DNA of 64,000 bases from Gossypium raimondii. Lineage: Eukaryota; Streptophyta; Magnoliopsida; Malvales; Malvaceae. The notes under the pieces are model-generated. The model was not told the DNA's origin, did not search any database, and was given only the letters and a program-made list of their open reading frames with translations. The stretch lies in NCBI RefSeq assembly GCF_025698545.1, contig NC_068566.1, positions 28,312,444 to 28,376,443 on the forward strand, read 5' to 3'. The translations under genes and the position numbers were made by a program. Each line of letters starts with the position of its first letter. Position 1 is the stretch's first letter. Shown piece after piece: positions 1-11,392 of this stretch.

Positions 1-2249
1 GCCAAGAAAGGTGGCTGCTAATCAACAGGGCTCATCAAGATAAGAATCTGGTATGAGACAAAGTACTGAGAAGCCCCAGTTCACACGAATTCCAATGTCA
101 TATAAAGAGCTGCATCAGAATTTATTCAATGCACACGTTGTTTCCCCTTTTTACTTAAACCCTTTACAACCTCCGTATCCCAAATGGTATGATGTGAATG
201 CACAATGCGACTACCATTCAGGAATTACGGGGCATTCCATAGAAAATTGTACAGCTTTTAAAAAGCTTGTTGAAAGGCTTATTAATATGGGCATTGTCAA
301 AGTAGATGATGCATCTGGTACAGAAAATCCGTTACCCAATCATACTGATCATGGGGCAAACATGATAAGTGAAAATATGGGGAAAAGAGTCAAGGTAAAT
401 ATTGTTGAAGTGAAAATCCCTTTGAAGCAAGTTTGGGAAGAGATGGCAAGAAGAGGGTTAATCATTTCGGATTCAGAGGAAGGGTGATAGACTAAAAATT
501 ATTGTGAGTTCCATCATAAGGTGGGGCACGAAATCCAAAGATATGAAGAGTTCAGAGCTCTGGTCCAGAGCGTGATGGATAATAAAGAAATGGAGTTTTA
601 TGAAAAAACGGAGGAAAAAGGAAGCATATGCGCGTCGGAGTCAATAACGAGGATTCTGAAAGTAGATCATCCTATGATTATCATCTCGCGCCCTAAGATT
701 AACGAGGCAGAGACATAGGTGACACCAAAAATCGTAATTCAAAAACCAGCAAATTTTTTATATAATGACAGTAAAAAGGTCCCCTGGAATTATGAGTGCA
801 ATATAACAATCCTGGGAAGGGAAAATTCTATCAGTATTACAAAAGGAAATCAAGAGGCGGGTTCTTATATGCGTAGTAGGAAGCGCTACGATTTGATAAA
901 TACCTGAGCAGAACCGACAGAAGGGAAAATTTTGACGGCAAAACAAAAGAAGGAGAAGGCAGTTGAATCTAAGCCATTGATTAATGAGCCAATAAAGGAA
1001 GAAGAAGCCAAATAATTTTTGAAATTTTTGAAACACATTGAGTATAGTGTTGTGGAACAACTGCATAAACAACCAGCTCGTATATCTGTGTTAGCTTTGC
1101 TCTTGAGTTCAGAGGTTCATCAAAGTGTGTTAATGAAGGTGTTGAATGAAACATATGTGGCTATGATATTTTTGTCAACAAGTTAGATCGGTTGGTCAAC
1201 AATATAAGTTCCGATAATTTTATCTTCTTCAATGATGACGAAATACCGTCTGGGGGTATGGGGTCCACTAAGGCTCTGCACATTACTACTCGGTGTAAAG
1301 GGTACACATTGCCAGGAGTTTTGATTGATAATGGATCCGTATTGAATGTATTACCCTTATACACTCTTAATAGACTACCTATGGATAGCTCGCATATAAA
1401 GACATGTCAGAATATAGTGAGGGCATTTGATGGAACAGAAAGGAAGGTTATAGGAAGAATTGAGATACCATTGCTGATTGGCCCAACTACTTATGAGGTG
1501 GACTTGGATACACTCGGCAGGGGCTATACCTTCATCATTACATCAGAAGTTTAAATTAGTATCAGATGGACAGTTGGTGACAATAAATGCCGAAGAGGGT
1601 ATTATTGCATCAATAACTTATGATGCACCATATGTAGAGACCAATGACGAGACAGTGGAATGTTCATTCTGATCCTTAGAGTTCGTGAATGCAACATTTA
1701 TTACTGAGGGTAGCATAATCCCAGTGCCAGAAATATCCAAGATTACAAAAATGGGTCTTCAATTGATGCTGGGAAGAGGGTCTTTACCGGGAAAAGGATT
1801 AGGAAGATATCTTCAAGGAGGAGTTGAGGAACCAATGATGAAAGAAAAGTTTGATCGTTTTGGCTTAGGCTATAGACCAGACATAAAATAGAAGAGAAAG
1901 GAAATGGAAAAAAGGCAGGAGAGAAGAAGGGCACGCTTGAGTGGAGATGAAGTTAAGTGGGACCCTATGACTTTTCCCCACATATCTAAAACCTTTGTAT
2001 CAGGGGGTTCATTCATCCCGAGTGAAGGAGGCCAAAAAGGAAAGTATTGAAGAAATGCCGAAAAATGTCCACATCAATGCTATAGACTCAGCTGAAGAAG
2101 GGACCTTGTTACGGATTCGCCCTTATGAACCTGGGAGTGAGCTGAACAATTGGACTGCGGAGGAAATCCCTGTAGTTTTTAGAGCTTATCAGAGTAGTGT
2201 TCAGAACATTCTTGTTATTTTTAGCCTAAAAATGATAGGAATTTCTTAG
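1..2249 (+). pseudogene. gag C-terminus and aspartic protease of the Tat element (broken)
   Basis: Residues from 53 on contain a zinc-knuckle-like Cys/His motif (CDYHSGITGHSIENC). A second, damaged knuckle-like segment (CEFHHKVGH) starts near 505. One frame is interrupted by TGA TAG at 485-490, TAG at 716-718 and further stops near 905 and 1012. The protease region is at about 1190-1680: the presumed catalytic Asp is at 1327 in LIDNGS, so Asn replaces the usual Thr/Ser after Asp. Near 1500 the frame shifts and the segment expected after the active site appears shortened (ORF frames meet at 1478-1554). A glycine-rich block (GLQLMLGRGSLPGKGLG) follows at 1755-1805 and the frame runs out at 2249. 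The protein would have cut the element polyprotein; this copy is inactive. Confidence 0.8.
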
Positions 2250-2457
2250 TGAAATGGGCTTGTGTCTGAACGTCATTATTCTAATAAAATACATTTTTGT
2301 TTGAGCCAATATTCTTTTATTTTTTCTTTTATTTGGATTCTCTTCCACATCATTCTTTTATTTATTCATAATCATATTTTACAAAGACTTATTTATAAAT
2401 TGATAAATTCTTTATATATTCTTTGGCATCTATCATAGGTCCCCGGGTATCAATAAT
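2250..2457 (+). other. AT-rich, intron-like spacer between protease and reverse transcriptase
   Basis: After the stop at 2247-2249 comes about 200 bases of very T-rich sequence without coding character. It ends in atcatag followed by gtccccggg, and coding-type sequence restarts at 2458. Ogre and related Tat elements are known to carry an intron at this position, between protease and RT. The pyrimidine-rich run and AG at about 2439 fit a 3' splice site. The donor is not clear by eye. Confidence 0.45.
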
Positions 2458-5400
2458 ATGAATGACACTGCTTCAGGCTCAGAATCTCCTTTTGAGCAAG
2501 ACAGGTGTTTAGAGGGATCTCATGATTTTAAAGATGACGTAGACTGTGGTGTATCTCCGGACTTGTTGAGAATGGTAGAACAAGAGGATAAGCAAATCCT
2601 ACCTCACAAAGAATCATTGGAAATGGTGAGCCTAGAGGAGGGAAATGAGGTAAAGATCAGAACTGACATTACCGCAAAGACGAAACAAGACCTCAGTGAA
2701 TTACTTCATGAATTCAAAGATGTCTTCGTATGGTCATACCAGGATATGCCCGGGTTAAGCACTGATATTGTGGTTCACCGTCTTCCTATAAAAGAATATC
2801 GTAAGCCAGTTCAACAAAAGCTCAGGAGAATGAGGCTCGATATTGTGTTAAAGATAAAAGAAGAAGTCAAAAAGTAATTCGATGCTGGGTTCTTGCAAGA
2901 GGTCAAATATTCGAAATGGGTAGCCAACATTGTCCCTGTCCCTAAAAAAGATGGGAAGGTGCGAATGTGTGTGGATTATAGGGACTTGAACAAGGCCAGT
3001 CTAAAAGACAATTTCCCGTTGCCTCATATTGAAACTCTGGTGGATAATACAGTAGGTTATTCACTATTTTCTTTCATGGATGACTTTTCTACATACAATC
3101 AAAGAAGGATGCATCCGGAAGATATGGGAAAGACCACATTCATCACTTTGTGGGGAACGTTTTGTTATAAAGTGATGCCCTTTGGATTAAAGAATACGGG
3201 AGAAACTTATCAAAGAGCCATGGTGACCTTGTTTCATAACATGATGCACAAGAAAATTGAGGTTTATGTCGATGATATGATTGCAAAATCCAAAACTGAA
3301 GAGGAGCATGTTCAAGTTCTGAGAAAATTGAGGTTTATGTCGATGATATGATTGCAAAATCCAACAAAATGCACTTTTGGAGCCAGATCAGAGAAATTGC
3401 TAGGTTTCATAGCCAGTGAAAAAGGAATTGAGGTCGACCGAGACAAAGTCAAGGTAATACGAGATTTTCCTCCACCACACACTCAAAAGGAAGTTCGAGG
3501 TTTTCTAGGAAGGCTGAATTACATTGCTCGGTTCATTTCACAACTAACTGAGAAATGTGACCCCATATTTTGTCTTCTGAAGAAACATAATCCGGGTGTA
3601 TGGGATGAGAAATGTCAGAGGGCTTTTGACAAAATCAAACAGTACTTGTCCAATACTCCAGTGCTATCACCACCTAGTCAAGATAGGCCATCAATACTGT
3701 ATTTAACGGTGTTGGACAATTCCATGGGGTGCGTGTTAGGCCAACATGATGAAGTAGGAAGGAAAGAAAGGGTAATATACTATTTCAGCAAGAAATTCAC
3801 TAATTGTGAAATGAGGTACTCGTTTATTGAGAAATTATGTTGTGCTTTAGTTTGGACAACACGGAGATTACGACAATACATGTTGTATCACACAACTTGG
3901 TTAATTTCAAATTTAAATCATTTAAAGTATAGGATGGAGTCGACTGCTTTGAACGGGAGAATAGCTAGATGGCAGATTTTGCTTTCTGAATTTGACATAG
4001 TGTAAGTGAGTCAAAAGGTCGTGAAAGGAAGTGCAATAGCTGACTTTCTAGCTAGCAGAGCCTTAGAGGATTATGAGCCTTTGAACTTTGATTTTCCAAA
4101 CAGGGACTTGATGTATGTGGCAACCACTGAAGGAAATTCCCAAATAGATCATCGGTGGAAGCTAAACTTTGATGGAGCCTCAAATGCTGTGGGTAACGGA
4201 ATTAGGGCAATCTTGGTATCTCCAAGCGGAGATCATTATCCTATTGCTAGCAAATTGGATTTTGATTGCACGAACAATATGGTAGAATATGAAGCATGCA
4301 TTATGGGCATTCATGCAACTATTGAACGTAAAATCAAAGTGCTAAAAGTGTATGGAGATTCCGCATTGGTGATTTATCGACTCAAAGGAGAATGGGAAGC
4401 AAGAGACCCTAAACTGATCAGTTATCGAAAGATGGTTCTTGAATTAATGGACGAGTTTGATGACATCACTTTCTGTTACCTCCCACGAGATGAAAACCAA
4501 ATGGCTGATACGTTGGCCACCCTAGCGTCTATGATTCAAGTGAACAAGTTAGAGGACATGAAGCTTATTCAAATGAGCATTTCTGAAACCCCGGCTCATT
4601 GCTATAGTATTGAGGAAGAGGAAAAAGATGATCATCCTTGGTACCTGAATATATTGCAATATGTGAAAAATCGTGAGTATCCAGATCAGGCGACAGAGAA
4701 TGATAAGAGAGCATTGAGAAGAATAGCCATTGACTATGTCCTAGACGGGGAAATCCTATACAAAAAAGGGAAGGATTAGGTACTGTTAAGATGTGTGGAC
4801 GCAGTGGCCAAGCAGATCATGAGATTCGGGTACTACTGGTCCACTATGGAAAGAGATTGCATCAATTATGCTAAGAAGTGCCATAAATGCCAAATTTATG
4901 GGGATAAGATACATGCACCTACTTCACCTCTTCATGTTGTGACTTCTCCATGGCCTTTCTCTATATGGGGTATGGACGTCATTGGGCCAATATTACCGAA
5001 AGCTTTTAATGGGATCGTTTCATCTTTGTGGCTATTGACTACTTTACCAAATGGCGGAAGCTACTTCATATGCAAATGTCACAAAGTTAGCAGTTAGCAG
5101 ATTCTTGAAAAAAGAGATCATATGCCGATATGGAATGCCCGAGAGGATTATATCCGATAATGCACTAAATTTGAACAATAGCACAATAGCGGAGGTCTGC
5201 AGTTAATTCAAGATTAGACATCATAACTCATCGCCATATCACCCAAAGATGAATGGCGCGGTAGAAGCAACTAATAAAAATATCAAGAAAATTATGGGGA
5301 AAATGACTGAGACTTACAAAGACTGACATGAGAAATTACCATTTGCTCTCTTTGCTTATAGGACGTCTATCAGGACTTCGATCGGGGTAACACCTTTCTC

Positions 5401-5815
5401 TCTAGTTTATGGAATGGAAGCAATTTTACCTATTGAGGTTGAAATCCCTTATCTCTGGGTATTGGCAGAGTTAAAGTTGGATGAAGCAGAATGGGTCCAA
5501 TCTCGATACAATTAGTTGAATTTAATAGAGGTAAAAAGGATAAAAGCTATTCAGCATGGTCAGATGTATCAAAGGCGATTGATGCGGGCCTACAACAAAA
5601 AGGTTCATCCAAGAGAATTCTACGATGGGGACCTAGTGTTGAAAAAGATCTTTCCTATACAAAAGGATTTTAGAGGAAAATGAATGTCAAATTGGGAAGG
5701 CCCATATGTTGTAAAGAATGCCTTTTCTGGAGGAGCTTTACTCTTGAGTGAGATGGATGGTAAAAACTTGCCAAACCCTGTAAACTCAGATGCAGTCAAG
5801 AGGTACTTTGCCTAA
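2458..5815 (+). pseudogene. pol of the Tat element: RT, RNase H, second RNase H, integrase (broken)
   Basis: A single frame runs from 2458 to 5097, interrupted by stops at 2875-2877 (TAA), 3349-3351 (TGA), 4003-4005 (TAA) and 4777-4779 (TAG). RT motifs are visible, with the catalytic YVDDM at 3265-3279. A worn RNase H lies at about 3640-3930. The additional plant-type RNase H (LNFDGASNAVGNG ... NMVEYEACIMGI) lies at about 4155-4530. The integrase zinc finger ends with CHKCQ near 4885 and its core begins GMDVIGPI near 4970. The frame is lost around 5080, but SDN (about 5153) and HHNSSPYHPK (5220-5250) follow in shifted frames. The last domain ends KRYFA at 5813-5815. A 43-bp internal duplication with 71-bp offset breaks RT (see findings). 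Confidence 0.88.
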
Positions 5816-5825
5816 AAGGATGAGA

Positions 5826-6025
5826 GATCAAGGTGAAAACCCAAAAAGGGCGCTTTGAATCCTAAAAAGAAACTAAGGTGAAAAGCCGCAAAGGGTGCTT
5901 TGAGTCTAAAAAAATAAACAAATAAATAAATAAAAAGGAGAGGCCAAGGTAAAAACCCGCCCGCAAAGGGCGCCTTGAGACCAAAGGGGATTTGAGTTGA
6001 AAACCCGAAAAGGGCAGCTCAAATT
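5826..6025 (+). repeat. short direct repeats directly after pol
   Basis: Three to four imperfect copies of a word like aaggtgaaaacccgaaaagg followed by gcgctttgag occur near 5829, 5876, 5946 and 5996, directly after the integrase stop. They are non-coding and typical of the tail of this element class. No function can be read from them. Confidence 0.6.
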
Positions 6026-7144
6026 TTGATCAGAATAGGGCATGTGGTGATCTTGCATACCTGAATCAACAGGAAAGAGTAGGCGACATCTTGGGGCATC
6101 GACAAAGTTCTGTAGATCTCCTAAACACATGTCAAACTCAAAACGGTTCTTAGAAGATTGTAAAGAGAAGTTCAAGCTGCGATATCTGGGGCAGCTGGTC
6201 TTCATATTACTTGTTGTTCTTGGAATACTTTATTCTTTGCCGTTCTTCGAATACTTTTTTCGTTTCAACATACTTGTTCTCAATCAATTCCTTTTCTATT
6301 TTTTTATCATCTTCGATAATTTAATCATTTCGAGCTATGCCCAAATCAATTCATTTCTTATTCAATTTTTTGCAAGCATGTTGCATTAGAATAATGATTA
6401 ATAGACTAATAAAACTTTCACAAAGGAGGTTTTGCATATTACTCTAGAAGTTTCTAAATAATACAGTAATCTGAAACAAGACTATTGTTTAGAATGCACC
6501 AAGTTCAAAGGTTGGAAATCTAAGAAGGAAAAGTCTAAATTAAGATTATCCCTTCGAATTTTGTTGTCAAGATATTGATTGAACAAAATGACAAGATGTC
6601 GTGTTGGTGACAAAGTTTAAATGAACAAGTAAGCAATAATCACCGAATAATAGGAGGAGGTTACTCTTGGAGAAGAGAATTCTTCATTTGTGCATAAGCA
6701 TTCAAATGATGAAAAGGACCAAAAAACTTCACATTCTTTATCCTTGGACTGCGATAGGGGAGGTTTGAGAAAAGGCTAGATTTTTCTACCCTTGGGTTAC
6801 AGTGGGAAAAAGATGGTACAAATTTTGCATCCCAGTGGATGGAACTTTGAGGTTTTCAATAGGGGCAATCAGACTAAGTATTTCTTTGGAGACGCTAGCC
6901 GAGTAAGAAAGCGTTGTAGCACGTCAATGACAAACCTTAATAAACTTCAAGCAATGACAATCTAAGCGATAGAGAAGGATCATTCTCGAAAAATGACATT
7001 CTGCATTCATGCAAATATCATTCATGCATATCTAGTTAGGAGCATTTGATTCATTCTGATCGTGACATCCTAATCATTAGGCATAATTAGGTTCATAAAA
7101 TGAATTATACAAGTCATGTTCCCCAGAGAACAGATCGGTGAAAC
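6026..7144 (+). other. non-coding 3' spacer of the Tat element
   Basis: There is no credible reading frame or known domain. The sequence is moderately AT-rich and part of the internal tail of the retrotransposon, between the two repeat blocks. The short frame at 6129-6389 is hydrophobic and T-rich and is judged to be chance. Confidence 0.6.
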
Positions 7145-7870
7145 CACAAATCCTATCTCTTTAAAGTTGCAGTGGAGCGGATTGAGGATAGCAAGTCTTA
7201 TCTCCCTAAGGTTGCAGTGGAGCAGACTGAAGATAGCAAACCTTATCCACCTGAAGTTGTAGTGGGGCTGGCTGAAGATACAAATCCTATCTCCCTGAAG
7301 TTTCAGTGGAGCAGATTGAATATAGTAAGTCTTATCTCTCTGAAGTTGCAGCGGAGCAGACTGAAGATAGCAAATCCTATCTCCCTGAAGTTGCAGTGGA
7401 GCAGATTAAAGATAGCAAGTCTTATCTCCCTGATGTTGCAGCAGAGTAGACTGAGTAAGCAAATCTTATCTCCCTGAAGTTGCAGTGGAGTAGATTAAAG
7501 CCAATAATCCTATCTCCCTGAAGTTGTAGCGGAGCAAACTGAATAAACGAATCTTATCCCGCTGAAGTTACAGTGGGGCAGATTAAAGCAAGCGAATCTT
7601 AGCTTCCTGAAGTTGCAGTGGATCAGATTAAAGCCAATAATCATATTTCCCTGAAGTTGTAGCGGAGCAGATTAAAGTGACAGATCTTATCTCTCTGAAG
7701 TTGCAGAGAGCAAATCGCATCTAGTCTTATCTCCCTAAAGTTGTAGCAGAGCAAACTAAGCAAGCAGATCTTATACCCCTGAAGTTGCAGTGGAGCAGAC
7801 AGAAGAAAGAAATCCTATCGTCACAGTGGAGTGGATCAAAACACCAGTTTCTATATCCCTGAAGATGCAG
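7145..7870 (+). repeat. degenerate tandem array, about 36-45 bp unit, in the 3' spacer
   Basis: About 17 imperfect repeats of the type ctatctccctgaagttgcag followed by tggagcagattaaagatagc run through this block. Unit length varies because the linker after gcagatt changes. The array is non-coding, although it can be read for about 100 codons in one frame from 7172 because some units are multiples of three. The block lies between the end of pol and the polypurine tract, where many Tat elements carry tandem repeats. Confidence 0.85.
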
Positions 7871-7980
7871 TGGGTTAGAACGAGGCTACTTAAAGAAGAG
7901 AAGCACTGAAGAAGTCGAGGCTCGGTAAGACCAGACACAATTGGGCTTTAGTCTTTGCTCCGTTCTCGTTACATGACAAC

Positions 7981-7997
7981 GAGCAAAGAGGGGCAGC
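7981..7997 (+). promoter_or_regulatory. polypurine tract of the Tat element
   Basis: The purine-rich run gagcaaagaggggcagc lies immediately before the TG that opens the LTR. This is the expected plus-strand priming site for reverse transcription. Confidence 0.75.
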
Positions 7998-10401
7998 TGT
8001 AAATGGCCCAATTAGCTCGGACTCGCATACACAAAGAAAATAATAAACCAAATACAAAAAATATAAAAACCAAATAAATAAAGCCCAGAATTATAACCTA
8101 ATAAAAAAATGGCCCAAATGTCATTAGCCCAACACTTATTGCAAACCCTAGCCCAAAATAACCTAAACCCAACAGCAAACAAAATCTAACAGCATCCAGC
8201 CGCCGCACGATTCTGAACCAGCCCTCCTCCGCCACATCTGCCTGCAAAATGGACTAGGAGAGTCCAATACCAACACCAACACAGTGTAAAAGTAGAGAAA
8301 ATAGGAAAATTTCGGGCTATAAAAGGACCCGATTCTATGTATTATTTTTTACGAAGAAATAAAAAGAAAACAGGAAAAATCAAGTCAAATACCGGTCTTT
8401 CTCAAAGGTATTTTTTCGGTTTATTTATTTATTTATTTATTTTGTTTTTAAAGAAATCGAAAGCAAAAGGATAAAAATCGTACCTTTTTTAAGGAGAAAG
8501 TGCAGATTCTGATGAAAATTGGTGTTTCTGGGTTCGGCAGTCAAAAAACAAAAAAATGAGTTTTTAATTTTTCTGGCCACCGTGGACGACGGCACCGTCG
8601 CCGATGACCGGCGACAGCCACGGTGGTCCGGCGCTGGAGCTTCGGCCGGATGGGGAAGGCTGAGAAAGAGTTGAGAGATAAGAGAAATTTTTTTAAATGA
8701 GGTTACAAATGTTTTTTTAAGTTTTTTTTACTTATATAAACACTCCAAAACGACGTCGTTTTAGGCTTGGCTTCTGATGCTTAAAACGACGTCGTTTCAC
8801 CCTTGACCCTCGCGTTGACCCGACCCGATCCGGAAGATCCGCGTGTTTTCAATAAAGGGTATATTTACGCTTCTGGGTCTTCCGCATTTTCGGTCTGTTT
8901 CAATTTAGTCATTTTCGTACTTTTTCTTTTATTTTTAAATTGGACCTCACATTTTTCCAATTTTCAATTTAGTCCCTGGAGCGCTAATCCCCTGAGGAAG
9001 TGACAAGTGTCCAGGAAATGGGTTTATTTCCTATTAGGCCCCCTTTTCTTCACGCGCTTTTCATTTCAATCCTATTTCGATTTTATTTTTAAATTTATTA
9101 CGAATTTTGCCTCAAATTTTATTCTAATTTGAATATAGTCTTTTAATTAGTTTATTCTTATGCTGACTTAATTAATTTTATAAATTATTTTCCTCAACAC
9201 TCATTTGTATATTTATTTATTTATTCTCTTGTACTTTTAAATTTAATATTGTCTTGTTATGGGTTGTGTTTTATGTTTTTATTTACTCTTTTATTTTATT
9301 ATTTCACCATGATTTTTATGTTGGATCTTGTTTTTATTTTTATTTTTATTTTTTTATTCTTGAACTTCGTTAATATTATTATTACTATTATTATTATTAT
9401 TGTTATTATTATTATTATTTTATAGTTTTCATTATTTTATTTGTTTACATATTTTATGCCAAATTGTGTATTTAAATTTTGTTGTGTACTAATTTGATTC
9501 TCTACTTTTAATATGTTCACAAACTATTTTCCCTTTCATTATTTATGAATTTTATTTTATTTATTTATTTATTTGTTTTGTTTTTAGTTGATATAGTTAT
9601 TTTATGTGCATGCTTTGATCTTATTACCCTTTTTTTATTAATGTTAAAATAGTGCATTATATGATTTTCGTAAATTGATGTTATCATATTTATTATGTAA
9701 CATTTTATTCATGTGGTCTTTCGAATATTGCATTTTTACCCAAATTTGTAAAAAATAAAAATTTAAAATCGAGGATAATATTTTGTATTTTTAGAATTCG
9801 AGAAGTCGTTCCCTAACTTACGGGGTTCTGATTTTTTCGATAAATCCAAATATGCGAACCACTTTTCAAAAGAATATATTTTTAAAATTATCCCGAAAAT
9901 TTAAAAAGGATTGTGCTCCAACTTACGGAATATGATTTCTTTTCTAAAACTGAGATAATAAAAATTTCAAAAAAAATAAAATTTTAGGTGAATATTCCCG
10001 TTTCGGGATTCAAGATTATATCCTAACTAACAGGATATAATTCTTTTTCTCGGTTGACGTAAACTACTTTTTTATTTTTAAGTGATTTTAACAAAAGGGA
10101 TCGTATTTTTTTAATCTTTTTCGAATTTTCAAATTTTCGACAATAAGACATTAATTAATCAATTAGGTACCAATTTTGGGCGTTACGAGGGTGCTAATCC
10201 TTCCTCATACGTAACCGACTCCCGAACCCGTTTTTTCTAGATTGTGTAGACAAAAAATTATCGTTTTAGTAAATTTAAATTTTTATTAAAATGATTAAAT
10301 TATGAGGTGATCTGGTCACACCTAAATAAAAAGGATTGGTGGCGACTCAATTTTCGTTTTAAAAGTCGACCCCGTTTTTCAAAATAAAAATGGTTTCGAC
10401 A
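7998..10401 (+). repeat. 3' LTR of the Tat element, 2404 bp
   Basis: The LTR opens with tgtaaatggccc directly after the polypurine tract and closes with tggtttcgaca. Its last part (gtgctaatccttcctc ... ggattggtggcgactc) is nearly the same as the end of the solo LTR at 27706-29991, which confirms the boundary and the family. It contains a (ATT)n-rich stretch near 9370-9420 and a TATA-like tatataaa at 8733. The open frame at 8803-9003 is chance. No 5' LTR is available in the window for dating. Confidence 0.88.
8733..8800 (+). promoter_or_regulatory. LTR promoter candidate: TATA box plus two acgacgtcgt palindromes
   Basis: tatataaa at 8733-8740 is followed by two copies of the perfect palindrome aaacgacgtcgttt at about 8748-8761 and 8783-8796. 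The related solo LTR has the same palindrome at 28486-28499, again just after a TATA-like tttatact. ACGT cores are known bZIP-type binding words. Position relative to TATA suggests that these lie at the start of the transcript. Confidence 0.5.
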
Positions 10402-10674
10402 ATGTCTATGTGAATTAGTTGAAGAATTATACTAGTTGATACATCATTAATAGGTTTAAAAGAAACTCTTTTATGTTTACCCTTAAAACATGCATCAAAA
10501 ACATTATTCACATCAAAGTCAATTTTAGGTAATCTTCTTACTAAGTCATTTTTAACTAATTTATGCAATATGCTCATGCTAGCATGTCCTAGTTTTCTAT
10601 GCCATAACAAAGAGCTATTCTTATTTTTAGCAATGAGGCATAAGCTAGAGTTATGCATATCATCTAAATGCACC

Positions 10675-10706
<32 letters not shown>

Positions 10707-11392
10707 TCTATCCTATGTCCTACAAGTATAATCTTATTAGAAGCAATGTCGATAACTTTACAACATTTAGACTCAAATATGACTTTGAAACCTTTATCAC
10801 ATAGTTGACTAATTCTTAGAAGATTATACTTAAGATCGTTGACATACAAGAATTTTCAATAAAGATAGAAGAGTTTTTACTAATAGAGTCTATTCCTTCA
10901 ATTTGTTTTGTAGAGTTGTCACCAAATGTAACTTCTCTTCCACTTTTTAGCTTCAAATTGATAAAGTGACTCTAGTTATTGATCATGTATCTTGAGCATC
11001 CACTATCAAGGTGCCATAAGTTTTTCTTTGAATAACTCACCTCAAACCAATGCTCCTTTTCCTACAAACATAGAATTAAGATTTCATTTTTGGTGCCCAA
11101 ATTCTTTTGGGTCCATAAACATTAGTTCCTATAATTTAGTCCCTTTGGGTATTCATTTTGAAATCAAGCTCCTATCTTGAGAAATTATGAGTCCTTTAGG
11201 GACCTATACACTTTTAATGATTTTTCTCTTGTAAAAATTTTTGGGATCTCTATGTTTATAGAAATTAAAGCTATTTTTAACAAAGTTTTATTTTGAATTT
11301 TCTCCTTTTTCTAAAAATTGTTAGAGTGAGCTTTTTCACTCTTAAGCAACTCAAGTTGCTTTTGATGATCCTCATGAGCTTTTGAAAGTAAA
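10402..11392 (-). pseudogene. copia pol start: protease and GAG-preintegrase remnant
   Basis: On -, LDSGCSRYM at 11010-10984 matches the copia aspartic protease active site. At 10849-10664 the frame reads YNLLRISQLCDKGFKVIF, typical of the segment before integrase, and at 10688-10410 it contains LLWHRKLGHAS, the GAG-preintegrase signature. An (AT)n run at 10676-10706 disrupts the frame between the two. The reading ends at LIHID, where the Tat LTR interrupts it. Frameshifts and stops make it non-functional. Confidence 0.8.

Larger units (their letters stand above)
1..10401 (+). mobile_element. Ty3/gypsy (Tat-type) LTR retrotransposon, 5' part outside window
   Basis: The order of parts is gag tail, protease, reverse transcriptase, RNase H, a second plant-type RNase H, integrase, a long non-coding repeat-bearing tail, polypurine tract and 3' LTR. 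An additional RNase H between the pol RNase H and the integrase, plus a long 3' spacer, is what is known of the Tat lineage of plant Ty3/gypsy elements. The 5' LTR, primer site and most of gag lie before base 1. All reading frames are broken, so the copy cannot be autonomous. The element is inserted into a copia element of opposite orientation: just beyond its end at 10401 the copia GAG-preintegrase reading resumes on the - strand. The 5 bases after the LTR are atgtc; the matching target duplication would be left of the window. Confidence 0.9.

Noticed and set aside
7172-7477. 101-codon open frame in the tandem array
   Set aside because: Produced by repeat units whose length is often a multiple of three; no start context or homology, and it lies in a retrotransposon tail.
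9370-9421. ATT microsatellite as a separate locus
   Set aside because: It is an integral part of the LTR; the related solo LTR has it at the same place.
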